Positions 1 through 7,714 are shown, counted from the first letter of the stretch. The stretch: DNA of 27,351 nucleotides from Bacilli bacterium (GCA_900769695.1 CAAGHO010000020.1:1-27351), one strand, 5' to 3'. The notes: a model not told the origin generated them from the letters alone. Program-made: numbers and translations.

Positions 1-643
1 ATCCAAACTTTCTGTGCTTTTAGTATAACATTTTTTCATTAAGTTAGGTACATATATTTGGACAAATATTATTTTATTATTTAATCTTAATCCATCATCG
101 TTTTGTATTCCATATATATCTATTATTTTATCATTTCCTTTAAATGAAAAATTATTTAGATTAAACTGAATTGTTTGACTATATTCATAAACACTCTTTC
201 CATCTTTATCTTTTATTCCTCCTCTGACAATTTTTTCTGAATATTGTTTATAAGCATATTCTACATTACGTTCCATCACTTCGATATTATAATTATTATT
301 CACTTCTATTCCTAGTATAGTCTTACCAAGTCTAGCTACATAATCACATCTAGTTCCTTTATCATACTCTTTTTCATTTGATGATACATTCTTACTTAAT
401 TTTATATTTTTTAGTAAATCTTCATAACTTACATCTACAAAATAAGATAAAAATTTAGCTGAATATTTTATTCTATTTTCATTTTGAAACATAGCAGAAA
501 ACATTGTATCTGAAAGAATACTTATTTTTTCACCCTTAGTTATCTTTCTTTTCAATTCAACAATATTTTCACGTGTCACGCCAAGTTCATATAAAGATTT
601 ATGATTATCCTCCTTTAGTTTTATTAAATTATCTTGATTCATT
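1..643 (-). CDS. Rpn-like PD-(D/E)XK nuclease family protein (3' end cut by window)
   Basis: An uninterrupted reading frame of 214 codons runs off the left edge of the window. It starts at ATG 643 behind a good ribosome binding site (AGGAGG, 5 nt before the ATG). The core around residues 97-120 reads KGTRCDYVARLGKTILGIEV and is followed by NNN. This resembles the Rpn / 'PD-(D/E)XK family transposase' pattern, in which an Asp (here D100) is followed by a beta hairpin and an Ile-Glu-x-Gln-like element (here E113). The usual Gln/Lys after the Glu is Asn here, so catalytic competence is uncertain. Family members are thought to be DNA nucleases that promote recombination and are often found in accessory regions. 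A strong terminator lies between this gene and the reverse transcriptase, so this gene probably has its own promoter and is not part of the DGR. The C-terminus cannot be seen. Confidence 0.6.
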
Positions 644-690
644 TATACCTCCTGTTTAATTATTATTAAAAAGAAATTTACTAAAGAAAG

Positions 691-747
691 AAAAAAAGAA
701 AAGTAAACTTCTTTCTACCTATATTATTGTAGAAAGAGTCCACTTTT
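691..747 (-). terminator. Intrinsic terminator of the DGR operon
   Basis: On the minus strand, a long imperfect hairpin (arms 729-747 and 699-718, core CTTTCTAC/GTAGAAAG, 10-nt loop) is followed by a T-rich tract (complement of A691-A697). The stem contains the stop codon of the reverse transcriptase. It is well placed to end the target-Avd-TR-RT transcript and to separate it from the Rpn-like gene downstream. Confidence 0.75.
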
Positions 748-1843
748 CCTTTATCATCCTATTAAATCTATTATTTAAATACTTAATATATCTATAACTA
801 TTACCAATACTAAGATAAGCACAAAATGATATTTTAGAGATATCAATATTTTCATATACTAATTTATTCATATTATACAATTTATACATCTTTCTTAATC
901 TTCTTCTTTGTCTATATATTGTACTTTTATTAGGTACTAATACTATTTTACCTGAATTAAAAATTTTATAATGCCATTTACAATATTTAAAATAATTATT
1001 AATACTAACTATTTTAGTTTTATTAAGATTAATTATAATCCCTAATTCTTTAGCTTTATTAATATATTTATTTAATATATTTAAAGCACTATTATAATCA
1101 TTTATTATATATATACTATCATCCATATATCTTTCTATAAAACATTTATTTCTAACAAAATGATCTAAAGTGTTAGGAATAATGCTAGCTTCTTTTTGAG
1201 CAATTTCAACACCTAGCGCTATTCCTTTATCAATAAATAAGTAATCTTCTATTACTTTAATAACATCATCATTTTTAATATATTTTTTATGAATATCATG
1301 TATAACTTCATGAGAACAATTAAAGAAATAATTAGAATAATCTATCAAAACAATATATCCATTTAATCCATATTTACGATAATATTTATATAAATTATCT
1401 TTTAATCTATATAAAGCAAATATAAATTTCCTATTCTTTTGACTAGCACCATTATCATATATTAAATGAGAAATATATAAAGGATCTAATATTTCATTAG
1501 ATATAACTTTATGAACTAATCTATCTTTTATATGAGGTGCATCTATATTTCTAATTTTTCCCCTTTCATTTATCTTAAATTTATAAGTTTTCCCTACTTT
1601 ATATTTATTATTTTTTATATTATAACAAGTATTACAAACTATAGTAAATTTATGTAATCTAAAGTTAGTAGTAGATTTTTTCCATTTAACTCCATTACAA
1701 CACTTATTAGCATAATACATTACTTTATGAAAACAAAATGTCTTTTCTAAAGATGCATATTTATTACTTCTTTCAATGATTTTTTTCTTTCTTATTTCTT
1801 TCCTTCTTAAATATCTCAATCTTTTTCTTTCTAAACTATTCAT
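719..1843 (-). CDS. Diversity-generating retroelement reverse transcriptase
   Basis: This 374-residue protein is a group-II-intron-related reverse transcriptase of the DGR class. It would copy the TR RNA into cDNA with errors at adenines, and that cDNA replaces the VR of the target gene. Visible motifs are LIDYSNYF (motif A, D168), GVEIAQ at 211-216 in the position of the DGR-type SQ motif, LDHFVRN at 226-232, and YMDD at 239-242 with both catalytic Asp present. The segment LIYDNGAS near 127-134 is the conserved DGR-type element before motif A. The N-terminus is very basic (Arg/Lys-rich residues 5-23), plausible for RNA binding. The start ATG follows a GAGG site. There is no maturase or endonuclease domain, and the length fits DGR enzymes. 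The class call rests on motifs plus the adjacent TR/VR pair, so it is firm. Confidence 0.95.
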   Translation of the reverse strand: MNSLERKRLRYLRRKEIRKKKIIERSNKYASLEKTFCFHKVMYYANKCCNGVKWKKSTTNFRLHKFTIVCNTCYNIKNNKYKVGKTYKFKINERGKIRNIDAPHIKDRLVHKVISNEILDPLYISHLIYDNGASQKNRKFIFALYRLKDNLYKYYRKYGLNGYIVLIDYSNYFFNCSHEVIHDIHKKYIKNDDVIKVIEDYLFIDKGIALGVEIAQKEASIIPNTLDHFVRNKCFIERYMDDSIYIINDYNSALNILNKYINKAKELGIIINLNKTKIVSINNYFKYCKWHYKIFNSGKIVLVPNKSTIYRQRRRLRKMYKLYNMNKLVYENIDISKISFCAYLSIGNSYRYIKYLNNRFNRMIKEKWTLSTII

Positions 1844-1851
1844 ATTAACCT

Positions 1852-1881
1852 CAAAAAGAGTAGTATTTATTTTACTACTCT
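1852..1881 (-). terminator. Terminator- or attenuator-like hairpin between TR spacer and RT
   Basis: On the minus strand a perfect 9-bp stem (AGAGTAGTA/TACTACTCT, 7-nt loop) is followed directly by TTTTT and then the GAGG ribosome binding site of the RT. It looks like a weak intrinsic terminator. Partial termination here would give more TR RNA than RT mRNA; alternatively it may only shape the 3' end of the TR RNA. Function is inferred. Confidence 0.5.
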
Positions 1882-2111
1882 AAAATCAATGTATAAGTTT
1901 TATTATTCATTTAAGCTGCTTACTTAGCAATTACCCATGAAATTAAGATAAATGAATAAACTCCTAACCATGCAAGAAGCGTTCGAGTAATTACATCATC
2001 GATCATCTTCTAGAATTTATATTCTAAGGATATGTCAATCCTTTCTTTATAGAAAAAGTTAAAGTGTTATTTCAAAACTACTTTATTTTACCTGTTCTTT
2101 CTATTTCAAAA
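1882..2111 (-). ncRNA. Structured TR-RT spacer of the DGR RNA
   Basis: About 230 nt downstream of the TR carry more inverted repeats than expected for plain intergenic DNA. Two hairpins sit back to back: 2027-2042 (AGGAT/ATCCT) and 2011-2026 (TAGAAT/ATTCTA). A perfect 11-bp stem pairs 1949-1959 with 1903-1913 (TTATTCATTTA/TAAATGAATAA) and encloses 35 nt. Established work on the Bordetella phage DGR shows that RNA just downstream of the TR is needed for cDNA priming and for binding RT and Avd; I infer the same role here. A 28-codon ORF also lies in this stretch and is listed separately. Confidence 0.55.
1920..2006 (-). CDS. Possible 28-residue hydrophobic small protein inside the TR-RT spacer
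   Basis: An ATG at 2006 opens a 28-codon frame ending in TAA. It encodes MIDDVITRTLLAWLGVYSFI followed by LISWVIAK, a plausible single membrane-spanning peptide with charged ends. The upstream sequence (TAGAAG just before the ATG) is only a weak ribosome binding site. The frame overlaps the 11-bp stem of the spacer RNA, so the region may be conserved as RNA rather than protein. I do not recognise a family. Low confidence that it is translated. Confidence 0.25.
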   Translation of the reverse strand: MIDDVITRTLLAWLGVYSFILISWVIAK

Positions 2112-2222
2112 GAAATCTGGGGCAACACCGTTTGTATTATTAGCATTATTGTTGTTCCAATCACCGTTGTTGTTCACATTGAAGAAGCTATTAGTATTAT
2201 TGGAATTAGCCGAGCGCAACCA
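2112..2222 (-). repeat. DGR template repeat (TR)
   Basis: This 111-bp segment aligns without gaps to 3031-3141, the end of the target gene. Of 21 differences, 20 fall on adenines of the minus (coding) strand of this copy, which has 37 adenines. Read in the target frame it is packed with AAT/AAC codons (15 Asn codons, as in NNNGDWNNNN), the usual codons of a template because they give broad amino-acid diversity without stops. The 3' end has the GC-rich GTGTTGCCCCAG shared with the VR, where mutagenic homing would start. The copy is not part of a functional gene: its frame soon runs into a stop beyond the repeat. It lies between Avd and RT, a common DGR layout. Confidence 0.95.
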
Positions 2223-2281
2223 TACTATAAATAGAAGATTGCATCAACAAACAGTGTAATTATTATTGACATTCCTATTTC

Positions 2282-2313
2282 AAAAATTATTCAATAAACA
2301 TTTTGAATAATTT
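2282..2313 (-). terminator. Terminator-like hairpin between Avd-like gene and TR
   Basis: On the minus strand a perfect 11-bp stem (AAATTATTCAA/TTGAATAATTT, 8-nt loop) continues into a run of five Ts. The Avd-like stop codon (2312-2314) overlaps the 5' arm. It has the form of an intrinsic terminator, although its stem is AT-rich and may leak. If it works, the TR needs readthrough or its own promoter. No convincing promoter is visible in the 60 nt between this hairpin and the TR. Confidence 0.5.
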
Positions 2314-2828
2314 AGAAACCATTGGAGTCAATTATTTCTTTATCAGATAAATTATCTTTACTTAAATTACCATATTTTTTCTTATCTGTTTCTATTACTC
2401 CTTTTAATAAATCATATTGTCTTTGATATTGTACCCCTAAATTTTCTAATTTCTTATCTAGCATTTCTGTTGCTTCACTGAAGGTATAATTTTTACCATT
2501 TTTTCTATTAAAACATTTAGATGGATTATTATATAATACTGATACCATAGCCATTAATCTAACTTCTAGAGCACTTAGAAAGCATCTAGATAATAACAAA
2601 AGCATTCTTCTTGTTAGATAATCCTTTCGAATTTTTAGGATTAATACTATATGCCATATTTACAAAATCTGCCTGAAGAAAAGCAAGTTTATCTATTGGT
2701 TGCTGATATATTCTTGCCCATCTAGCAGAAAGTTTTGAACATAGATTCATTATTTCCTGTTGGAGAGAATAAGCATTATCAATATATTCTAATCCACTTG
2801 GCTTTCTTTTAAATCTTGGTACTGACAT
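2312..2828 (-). pseudogene. Avd-like DGR accessory protein gene, frameshifted
   Basis: Two overlapping frames make up what looks like one gene. The 5' part (2828-2586) begins at ATG 2828 behind AAGGAG and encodes 80 residues starting MSVPRFKRKPSGLEYIDNAY. That N-terminus, and the position between VR and TR, match Avd-like helical accessory proteins of gut DGRs, which bind the RT and TR RNA. The frame stops at TAG (2586-2588). The 3' part is read one base further along (+1) and continues RCFLSALEVRLMAMVSVLY and onward to the stop at 2312. Joined near 2590-2605 they give about 170 residues of mostly helical, Arg/Lys-rich sequence. No classical slippery heptamer is seen at the junction, where the sequence is GTTATTATCTAGATGC. 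It could be a true mutation, a sequencing or assembly error, or less likely programmed +1 frameshifting. The family assignment is from memory of the N-terminal pattern and context. Confidence 0.6.
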
Positions 2829-3018
2829 ATCATAGTCTCCTTATTTTAGCTCCAACTGAATCTAAAGATTCTGTTGGATTATTATCTTCTTTATTTACGT
2901 AATCTTCACTGCCTGTACTCACTTTCGTTCGTAGTATGGTTTCGTGAAGATTCCTATCGGTAGTATCTACTTCTTTTTTTCTTCTACTTTAATATTTTTT
3001 TCTTTTCTTCGGATTTTT

Positions 3019-3945
3019 TTATGTGATTCGGAAAGCTGGGGCAACACCGTATGCAATATCAGCACTACTGCTGCCCCAAGCACCGCCGTTGCGCACAACG
3101 AAGAAGGTATAAGTAGTATAGGAATTAGCCGAGCGCAACCACCAATTAGAATTTGTACCATTATATTGCTTTATTGCTCCACTATAATTTGATGTCGTTA
3201 CTCCTTTATTTTTATAATAATCTAACTGTCTTGTTTCTGCTTCTGCTGTATCATAACCTGTTCCGCCATTCCATACTTCTTTTGTTGAAAGTAGATATAG
3301 TTTATCACTCGATGTGAAGTTTACCTCACCTGATGTTGATCCATGTCCTGATACCACTGTTGTTGTTGCAATCACATTTTGCAAATCACTTGGTAGAGCA
3401 TTATATATTGTACCATTTACATAAGTTTGCATTGCACTTGCTGGCCAGCCTCCTACGTTAGTCCGATTTGAATTCATTGTCTGCGTTGAAACAATATCAG
3501 CAAACTCAACTACAAAACCACATGCAGTTTCACTTGTTTCCCCATTTGTACAAGATGAGGTATTAGCAACTCTTACTGTATGTGTTCCTAATTCACCCAT
3601 ATCTACTTCTTTTGTATCTCCTACTTGATATAAACTTGCTTTTCCTGCTTTTACAGTTCTTGCTATTGTTGACCATGAATCATCCTTAAAAGAAGGTTTA
3701 GTGCATATATAACCATCAGGGCACTCTTTCTTAGCTTCTGCTATTTTTGTTGTTGCTTTTGTATTTAGTTTATCTATGGCATCTTGTACATTTGTTGCTC
3801 CTAAAGAAGCATTATCAGTATATTCTACTTTCGATGCTGCTATTACTGTTGCTGCATATACTACGCCTCCGCTTATTACTACCCCTATTATTATTCCTAT
3901 AATTATTTTATAACTATTTTTTAGATGTTTTACTATTCTTCCCAC
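3019..3945 (-). CDS. DGR target: membrane-anchored protein with C-terminal lectin-fold variable domain
   Basis: The open frame extends to a GTG at 3957. I prefer the GTG at 3945, because AGGTG sits 9 nt before it and the upstream GTG has too little spacing; the product is then 308 residues. Residue numbers below count from 3957. Residues 14-40 form one membrane segment (YKIIIGIIIGVVISGG), acting as signal or anchor, with the rest outside. A short coiled region (ATNVQDAIDKLNTKA) leads to a DUF6273/formylglycine-enzyme-like C-type lectin domain from about residue 90, containing VGDTKEVDMGELGTHTVRV and ending WWLRSANS ... GVAPAF. Residues 273-309 are the DGR variable repeat. Four Cys (79, 85, 136, 146) could form two disulfides outside the membrane. 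It is the first gene of the DGR and has its own promoter at 3979-4008. Its ligand is unknown; such targets are generally surface receptors or adhesins. Confidence 0.9.
   Translation of the reverse strand: MGRIVKHLKNSYKIIIGIIIGVVISGGVVYAATVIAASKVEYTDNASLGATNVQDAIDKLNTKATTKIAEAKKECPDGYICTKPSFKDDSWSTIARTVKAGKASLYQVGDTKEVDMGELGTHTVRVANTSSCTNGETSETACGFVVEFADIVSTQTMNSNRTNVGGWPASAMQTYVNGTIYNALPSDLQNVIATTTVVSGHGSTSGEVNFTSSDKLYLLSTKEVWNGGTGYDTAEAETRQLDYYKNKGVTTSNYSGAIKQYNGTNSNWWLRSANSYTTYTFFVVRNGGAWGSSSADIAYGVAPAFRIT
3031..3141 (-). repeat. DGR variable repeat (VR) at the 3' end of the target gene
   Basis: These 111 bp encode residues 273-309 of the target and match the TR at 2112-2222. Seventeen residues differ from the TR translation; 13 of the 15 TR Asn codons have changed (to Y, T, V, R, G, S, D or I). 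Invariant residues are the fold-forming WLRSANS, FF, W294 and GVAP. The only mismatch not at a TR adenine is G-to-C (plus-strand 3107 versus 2188), giving Ser to Thr at residue 284. The GC-rich GTGTTGCCCCAG near the 3' end would be the homing initiation site, 12 nt before the stop codon. Confidence 0.95.
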
Positions 3946-3978
3946 TAGTATCTTCACCTACCTTTATCTTATATTTTT

Positions 3979-4008
3979 ATTATAATTCAATACCCATCCA
4001 GATTTCAA
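3979..4008 (-). promoter_or_regulatory. Promoter of the DGR target gene
   Basis: On the minus strand TTGAAA (4003-4008) and TATAAT (3979-3984) are separated by 18 nt. This is a near-consensus vegetative promoter about 35 nt upstream of the preferred GTG start. It probably drives the whole DGR. Confidence 0.7.
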
Positions 4009-4072
4009 TATTTTTAATGAAAAAATTTTCTATTATAGATTAAAAGTTTGTGTAAAATAATTTATAAATTCA

Positions 4073-4099
4073 TAAAAAAGAAGAACATCACATTCTTCT
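4073..4099 (-). terminator. Intrinsic terminator after holA
   Basis: A 7-bp stem (AGAAGAA/TTCTTCT, 7-nt loop) is followed on the minus strand by TTTTTT. It overlaps the holA stop codon and insulates the DGR from the alaS-holA operon. Confidence 0.8.
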
Positions 4100-5030
4100 A
4101 TAAATTAATTATTAATAATTCAATAGCATTACTACTATCAACTTTACCTGTTTTAATAGAATAATCTAAATTAAATAGTCTATTAAAGAAAGTTTTAATA
4201 TCATTGTAAGAATAACTATATATATACTCACTTAATTTTTTTACCTGATAACTTGATTTTAAATTCAAGTTCTGTTGAATTTGGCTAACATTTAGATTCT
4301 TTTCTTTTAATACTTTTATTTGGGAAACCAATTTCATTTGACTTGCCATAAGTCCGATAATAGAGTTAGCATCTATTTGATAAACTTTTAAATCATTATA
4401 TAGTTTTAAAGCCTGTTTTTTATCTTTACTCATGATTGCCTTAGCAAGTGAAAATAATATTTCATTACTGTCACCAAGTTTCTTAACAACCAAATTAGTA
4501 ATATCTTCTCTTCCAATTTCTTTAGTATCAATCTTATACATCATTAGTTTTTCACATTCACTATTTAGTTTTGTAATATCATTATTACAAAGTTCAACTA
4601 AATAAGATAAATCCATATTACTTATCTTGTAACCGTCAAGTATGTTCTTAGCAAAACTCACTGGATTAGTTTCTAGTTTTTGATATTCTAATGTTTTAAG
4701 TGACTTTAACTTTTTGGAAAATGTTTTAGCATCCATCTTATCACTTGTCATGATAAGCAAATTATCACTACTTGGATTTTCTAGATATTTTATTAAATGT
4801 TTTTTTTCGTTTTCTAGAGTTAGAGAAGATAATATATTCTTAATAATAATTACCTTCTTTGAACTAAGAAAAGAATATGTATCTAAGTCTTCTAAAGCAT
4901 TATCTAGAGCTACTTCTTCTAAGTCATAAGTAGCTCTATATTCACCTTGAAACTTTTCTTTTTCAATGATACTATCTATTTTTTTTTCTAAAAGTAGATG
5001 ATCACTTGACTCTAATAAATAATTAAGCAT
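4098..5030 (-). CDS. holA: DNA polymerase III delta subunit
   Basis: This 310-residue protein matches the delta subunit of the clamp-loader complex, which opens the sliding clamp at primer-template junctions. It begins with the typical LLLEKKIDSII segment, has a LENPSSDNLLIMTSDKMDA strand-turn region near residues 83-102 where AAA+ domains place Walker-B-like elements, and ends with a helical collar domain. As is usual for delta, it has no complete Walker A motif. It is slightly shorter than the common 330-345 residues. Its ATG lies inside the end of alaS (8-nt overlap), which points to translational coupling. It is the last gene of the T-box-led operon and ends in a terminator. Recognition is by overall sequence character; fairly sure. 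Confidence 0.8.
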   Translation of the reverse strand: MLNYLLESSDHLLLEKKIDSIIEKEKFQGEYRATYDLEEVALDNALEDLDTYSFLSSKKVIIIKNILSSLTLENEKKHLIKYLENPSSDNLLIMTSDKMDAKTFSKKLKSLKTLEYQKLETNPVSFAKNILDGYKISNMDLSYLVELCNNDITKLNSECEKLMMYKIDTKEIGREDITNLVVKKLGDSNEILFSLAKAIMSKDKKQALKLYNDLKVYQIDANSIIGLMASQMKLVSQIKVLKEKNLNVSQIQQNLNLKSSYQVKKLSEYIYSYSYNDIKTFFNRLFNLDYSIKTGKVDSSNAIELLIINL

Positions 5031-7710
5031 TTTCTAGCTCACTTTTAACAAGTTCATAAATTTCATCTAGTTTTTCGATATTCTTACCAGCACCTGATGC
5101 GAAAGTCTTACTTCCTCCACCATTACCAGCTGATAAGATTGCAGCTTGTTTAACAACTCTACCAGAGTCAACACAACAATTACTTCTTGAAATAAAGTTA
5201 ACTTTATCACCACTTACATTTATAAATAGAATAAATCCTTCATTCATTTCATTAATAAGTGTATCTGCTACTGACTTTAATAAATTAATATCTTTATTTT
5301 CTGTTTTCATAAATAAAAGTTTTTTATTATTAATTTCTTTAATATTATCTTTATATTCATCTAAGTTAGATAGTATTTTCTTTTCTTTTTTATCATTATA
5401 TTCTTTCATTAAGTCTTTAACTTCACCTTGAATATATGCTAGCTCATTTCTATTAAAGATAATATCTTTATATGATGTTGGTTTTGAGTTATCTATATCA
5501 ACATTAAATTCTAAGTCTATTCCTTCTTTTTTAGCTGTTGCGATTACTTCTTTTGCTTTGATAAGTAGTTTTATCATTTCATCGTTATAAGGTTTAATTT
5601 CTTCAAATAAAGTTTGATCTATTTTAGATGATGTACAAGCCTCAATTCTATAAGTATTACTTCCCTTTGATTCAATATTATAAATTGCGAATCTTTTAAT
5701 ATCTCTTGTATTACTAATATGAGTACCACCACATAATTCTTTAGATTCACCCATTTTAACAACACGAACCATATCACCATATTTTTCAGAAAATAGTGCC
5801 ATTGCTCCTACTTGTTTAGCTTTATCTATTGGCATAATCTCAGTTGAAACAATATTTCCTTTAGCTATTTCACCATTTACATAGTCTTCAACCTCTACTA
5901 CCATATCGTTATTTATTTTTACAGGGGAAGTAAAGTCAAATCTTAATTTATCACTATCGACATAACTACCTGCTTGTTTAATATCTTTAGAAACTACTTT
6001 TTGTAATGCTAGTTGTAATAAATGAACTCCTGAGTGATTTGCTTCTATTTTCTTACGACGATCTTTATCAATTACAATCTCACAATCATCATTTACTGAA
6101 ATAACTCCATCAAGTAATCTTACTTTATGAATATGTTGACCATTAGGAGCTTTGAAAACATCTACAACACGAGCTTTAAAGTTTTTACCAATAATCATAC
6201 CAGTATCACTAACTTGTCCACCACTCTCTGCATAAAAACAAGTTCTTTTTAAAGCAATATAACCATCATGATCAAGCTTCTTTTCTAAACTATCTTTAGA
6301 AAAAATCGCTAAAACATTACTTTTTAAACGATAAATTCCATATACAAATTTAGATTCTTTAGTAAAGTCTAATAATACTTGTTTTTGAGAAGCCATTGCT
6401 GATTTTGATTTAGCATTTTTCTTAGCAAGTTCTTTTTGAGAAGCCATATATTTATCAAATTCTTCTTTTGAAGTCGTGTATCCTGCTTCTTCCAAATATT
6501 CTAAAGTAAGTTCAAATGGGAATCCATATGTGTCGTACAACTTAAATGTATCTTCACCACTAATTACTTTATCACTTGATTTTTCCATTACTTCTTTTAA
6601 TCTTTTTTCTCCAGCATCCAAGGTTTTAAAGAATAATTTTTCTTCTTCTAAAACTGTTGCTTCAACAAAGGGGCGATTATTTACTAAAGTAGGATAAGAT
6701 TCTTTCATTATATCAACAACATCAGATACTAATTTATACATAAATGGTTCATTTAGATTAAGATTTTTACCCATCCTAATACTACGTCTTAAAAGTCTTC
6801 TTAAAACATAACCTCTACCTGTATTTTCAAAGCTTGCACCATCTGATAAAGCAAAGACAATCGCACGAATATGATCTGCTATTACTTTGAATTCTTTTTG
6901 TGAATCATATAAAGTATTAGTTAATTCTTCAATATGTCTTATTATAGGAGTAAATAAGTCTGTATCAAAATTACTATCAACATTTTGGAAGATACAACAC
7001 CATCTTTCAAGACCTGCTCCTGTATCTATATTCTTATGAGGTAATTCTTTATAATTTTTTCTTTGTACTCCTGGTTTTGAATTAAACTGAGAAAAAACAT
7101 TATTCCAAATTTCAACGTAACGTTCTTGTTCTTCATCATTTTTAAATTTTTCTAAAGCAGTATGATCAGGATCATATTTTTCTCCACGGTCAAAGAAAAG
7201 TTCTGAATCAGGTCCACATGGTCCTTCACCTATTTCCCAGAAATTTTCTTCTAACTTTATAATGTGATCTTCAATGAATCCTACTGATACCCACTTATCA
7301 TAAGCTTCTTTGTCTTCTGGATATACTGTAACATATAATAAATTTTTATCTATGTTAAACCATTCTTCTCCTGTTAATAATTCAAAAGCAAAAGATATAG
7401 CTTCATCTTTAAAATAATCTCCAATTGAAAAATTTCCCATCATTTCAAAGAATGTTTGATGACGTTTTGTAACTCCAACATTTTCTATATCATTAGTACG
7501 AATACATTTTTGAATACTAACAATTCTTTTAACATCAGGTACTATTGTTCCATCAAAATACTTCTTCAAAGGAGTAACACCTGCATTAATCCATAATAAG
7601 CTATCATCATCAATAGGAATTAATGGAGCTGATTCATATACTTTATGGCCCTTTTCTTTAAAGAATTTTAACCACATATTTCTTATTTCATTACTTGTCA
7701 TGTACTTCAT
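5023..7710 (-). CDS. alaS: Alanyl-tRNA synthetase
   Basis: AlaRS attaches alanine to tRNA-Ala and edits mischarged Ser/Gly. I place the start at ATG 7710 (895 residues) because AAAGGAG lies 9 nt before it; the frame also opens at 7731. The N-terminus has the class II core with SNEIRNMWLKFFKEKGH, then RHQTFFEMMGNFSIGDYF (motif 2) and later GRGYVLRRLLRRS. The editing domain has the zinc-binding set HSGVH ... CGGTH; the first motif is usually HTATH, so its middle residues are changed while both His are kept. A C-terminal DHHA1-like region contains GNGGGSKTFASGAGK. The gene lies between the P-loop kinase gene and holA, behind an alanine-type T-box, so it should be induced by uncharged tRNA-Ala. 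Confidence 0.97.
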   Translation of the reverse strand: MKYMTSNEIRNMWLKFFKEKGHKVYESAPLIPIDDDSLLWINAGVTPLKKYFDGTIVPDVKRIVSIQKCIRTNDIENVGVTKRHQTFFEMMGNFSIGDYFKDEAISFAFELLTGEEWFNIDKNLLYVTVYPEDKEAYDKWVSVGFIEDHIIKLEENFWEIGEGPCGPDSELFFDRGEKYDPDHTALEKFKNDEEQERYVEIWNNVFSQFNSKPGVQRKNYKELPHKNIDTGAGLERWCCIFQNVDSNFDTDLFTPIIRHIEELTNTLYDSQKEFKVIADHIRAIVFALSDGASFENTGRGYVLRRLLRRSIRMGKNLNLNEPFMYKLVSDVVDIMKESYPTLVNNRPFVEATVLEEEKLFFKTLDAGEKRLKEVMEKSSDKVISGEDTFKLYDTYGFPFELTLEYLEEAGYTTSKEEFDKYMASQKELAKKNAKSKSAMASQKQVLLDFTKESKFVYGIYRLKSNVLAIFSKDSLEKKLDHDGYIALKRTCFYAESGGQVSDTGMIIGKNFKARVVDVFKAPNGQHIHKVRLLDGVISVNDDCEIVIDKDRRKKIEANHSGVHLLQLALQKVVSKDIKQAGSYVDSDKLRFDFTSPVKINNDMVVEVEDYVNGEIAKGNIVSTEIMPIDKAKQVGAMALFSEKYGDMVRVVKMGESKELCGGTHISNTRDIKRFAIYNIESKGSNTYRIEACTSSKIDQTLFEEIKPYNDEMIKLLIKAKEVIATAKKEGIDLEFNVDIDNSKPTSYKDIIFNRNELAYIQGEVKDLMKEYNDKKEKKILSNLDEYKDNIKEINNKKLLFMKTENKDINLLKSVADTLINEMNEGFILFINVSGDKVNFISRSNCCVDSGRVVKQAAILSAGNGGGSKTFASGAGKNIEKLDEIYELVKSELENA

Positions 7711-7714
7711 ATTA

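Noticed and set aside
2112..2222. TR as a decayed second copy of the target gene
   Set aside because: Differences from the VR are almost all at adenines of one strand and there are no indels; random decay would not give that pattern.
2852..2877. 11-bp hairpin between VR and the Avd-like gene as a homing-associated cruciform
   Set aside because: It lies about 150 nt beyond the VR and has an A-A mismatch; known DGR cruciforms sit close after the VR. No such structure is seen directly after 3031.
2967..3161. 64-codon minus-strand frame crossing the VR
   Set aside because: It is the +1 shadow of the target's end; the target frame shows the lectin-fold motifs and the DGR pattern.
2944..3192. Open frame on the plus strand opposite the VR
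   Set aside because: It is the antisense shadow of the target gene's VR; no ribosome binding site, and low-complexity composition.
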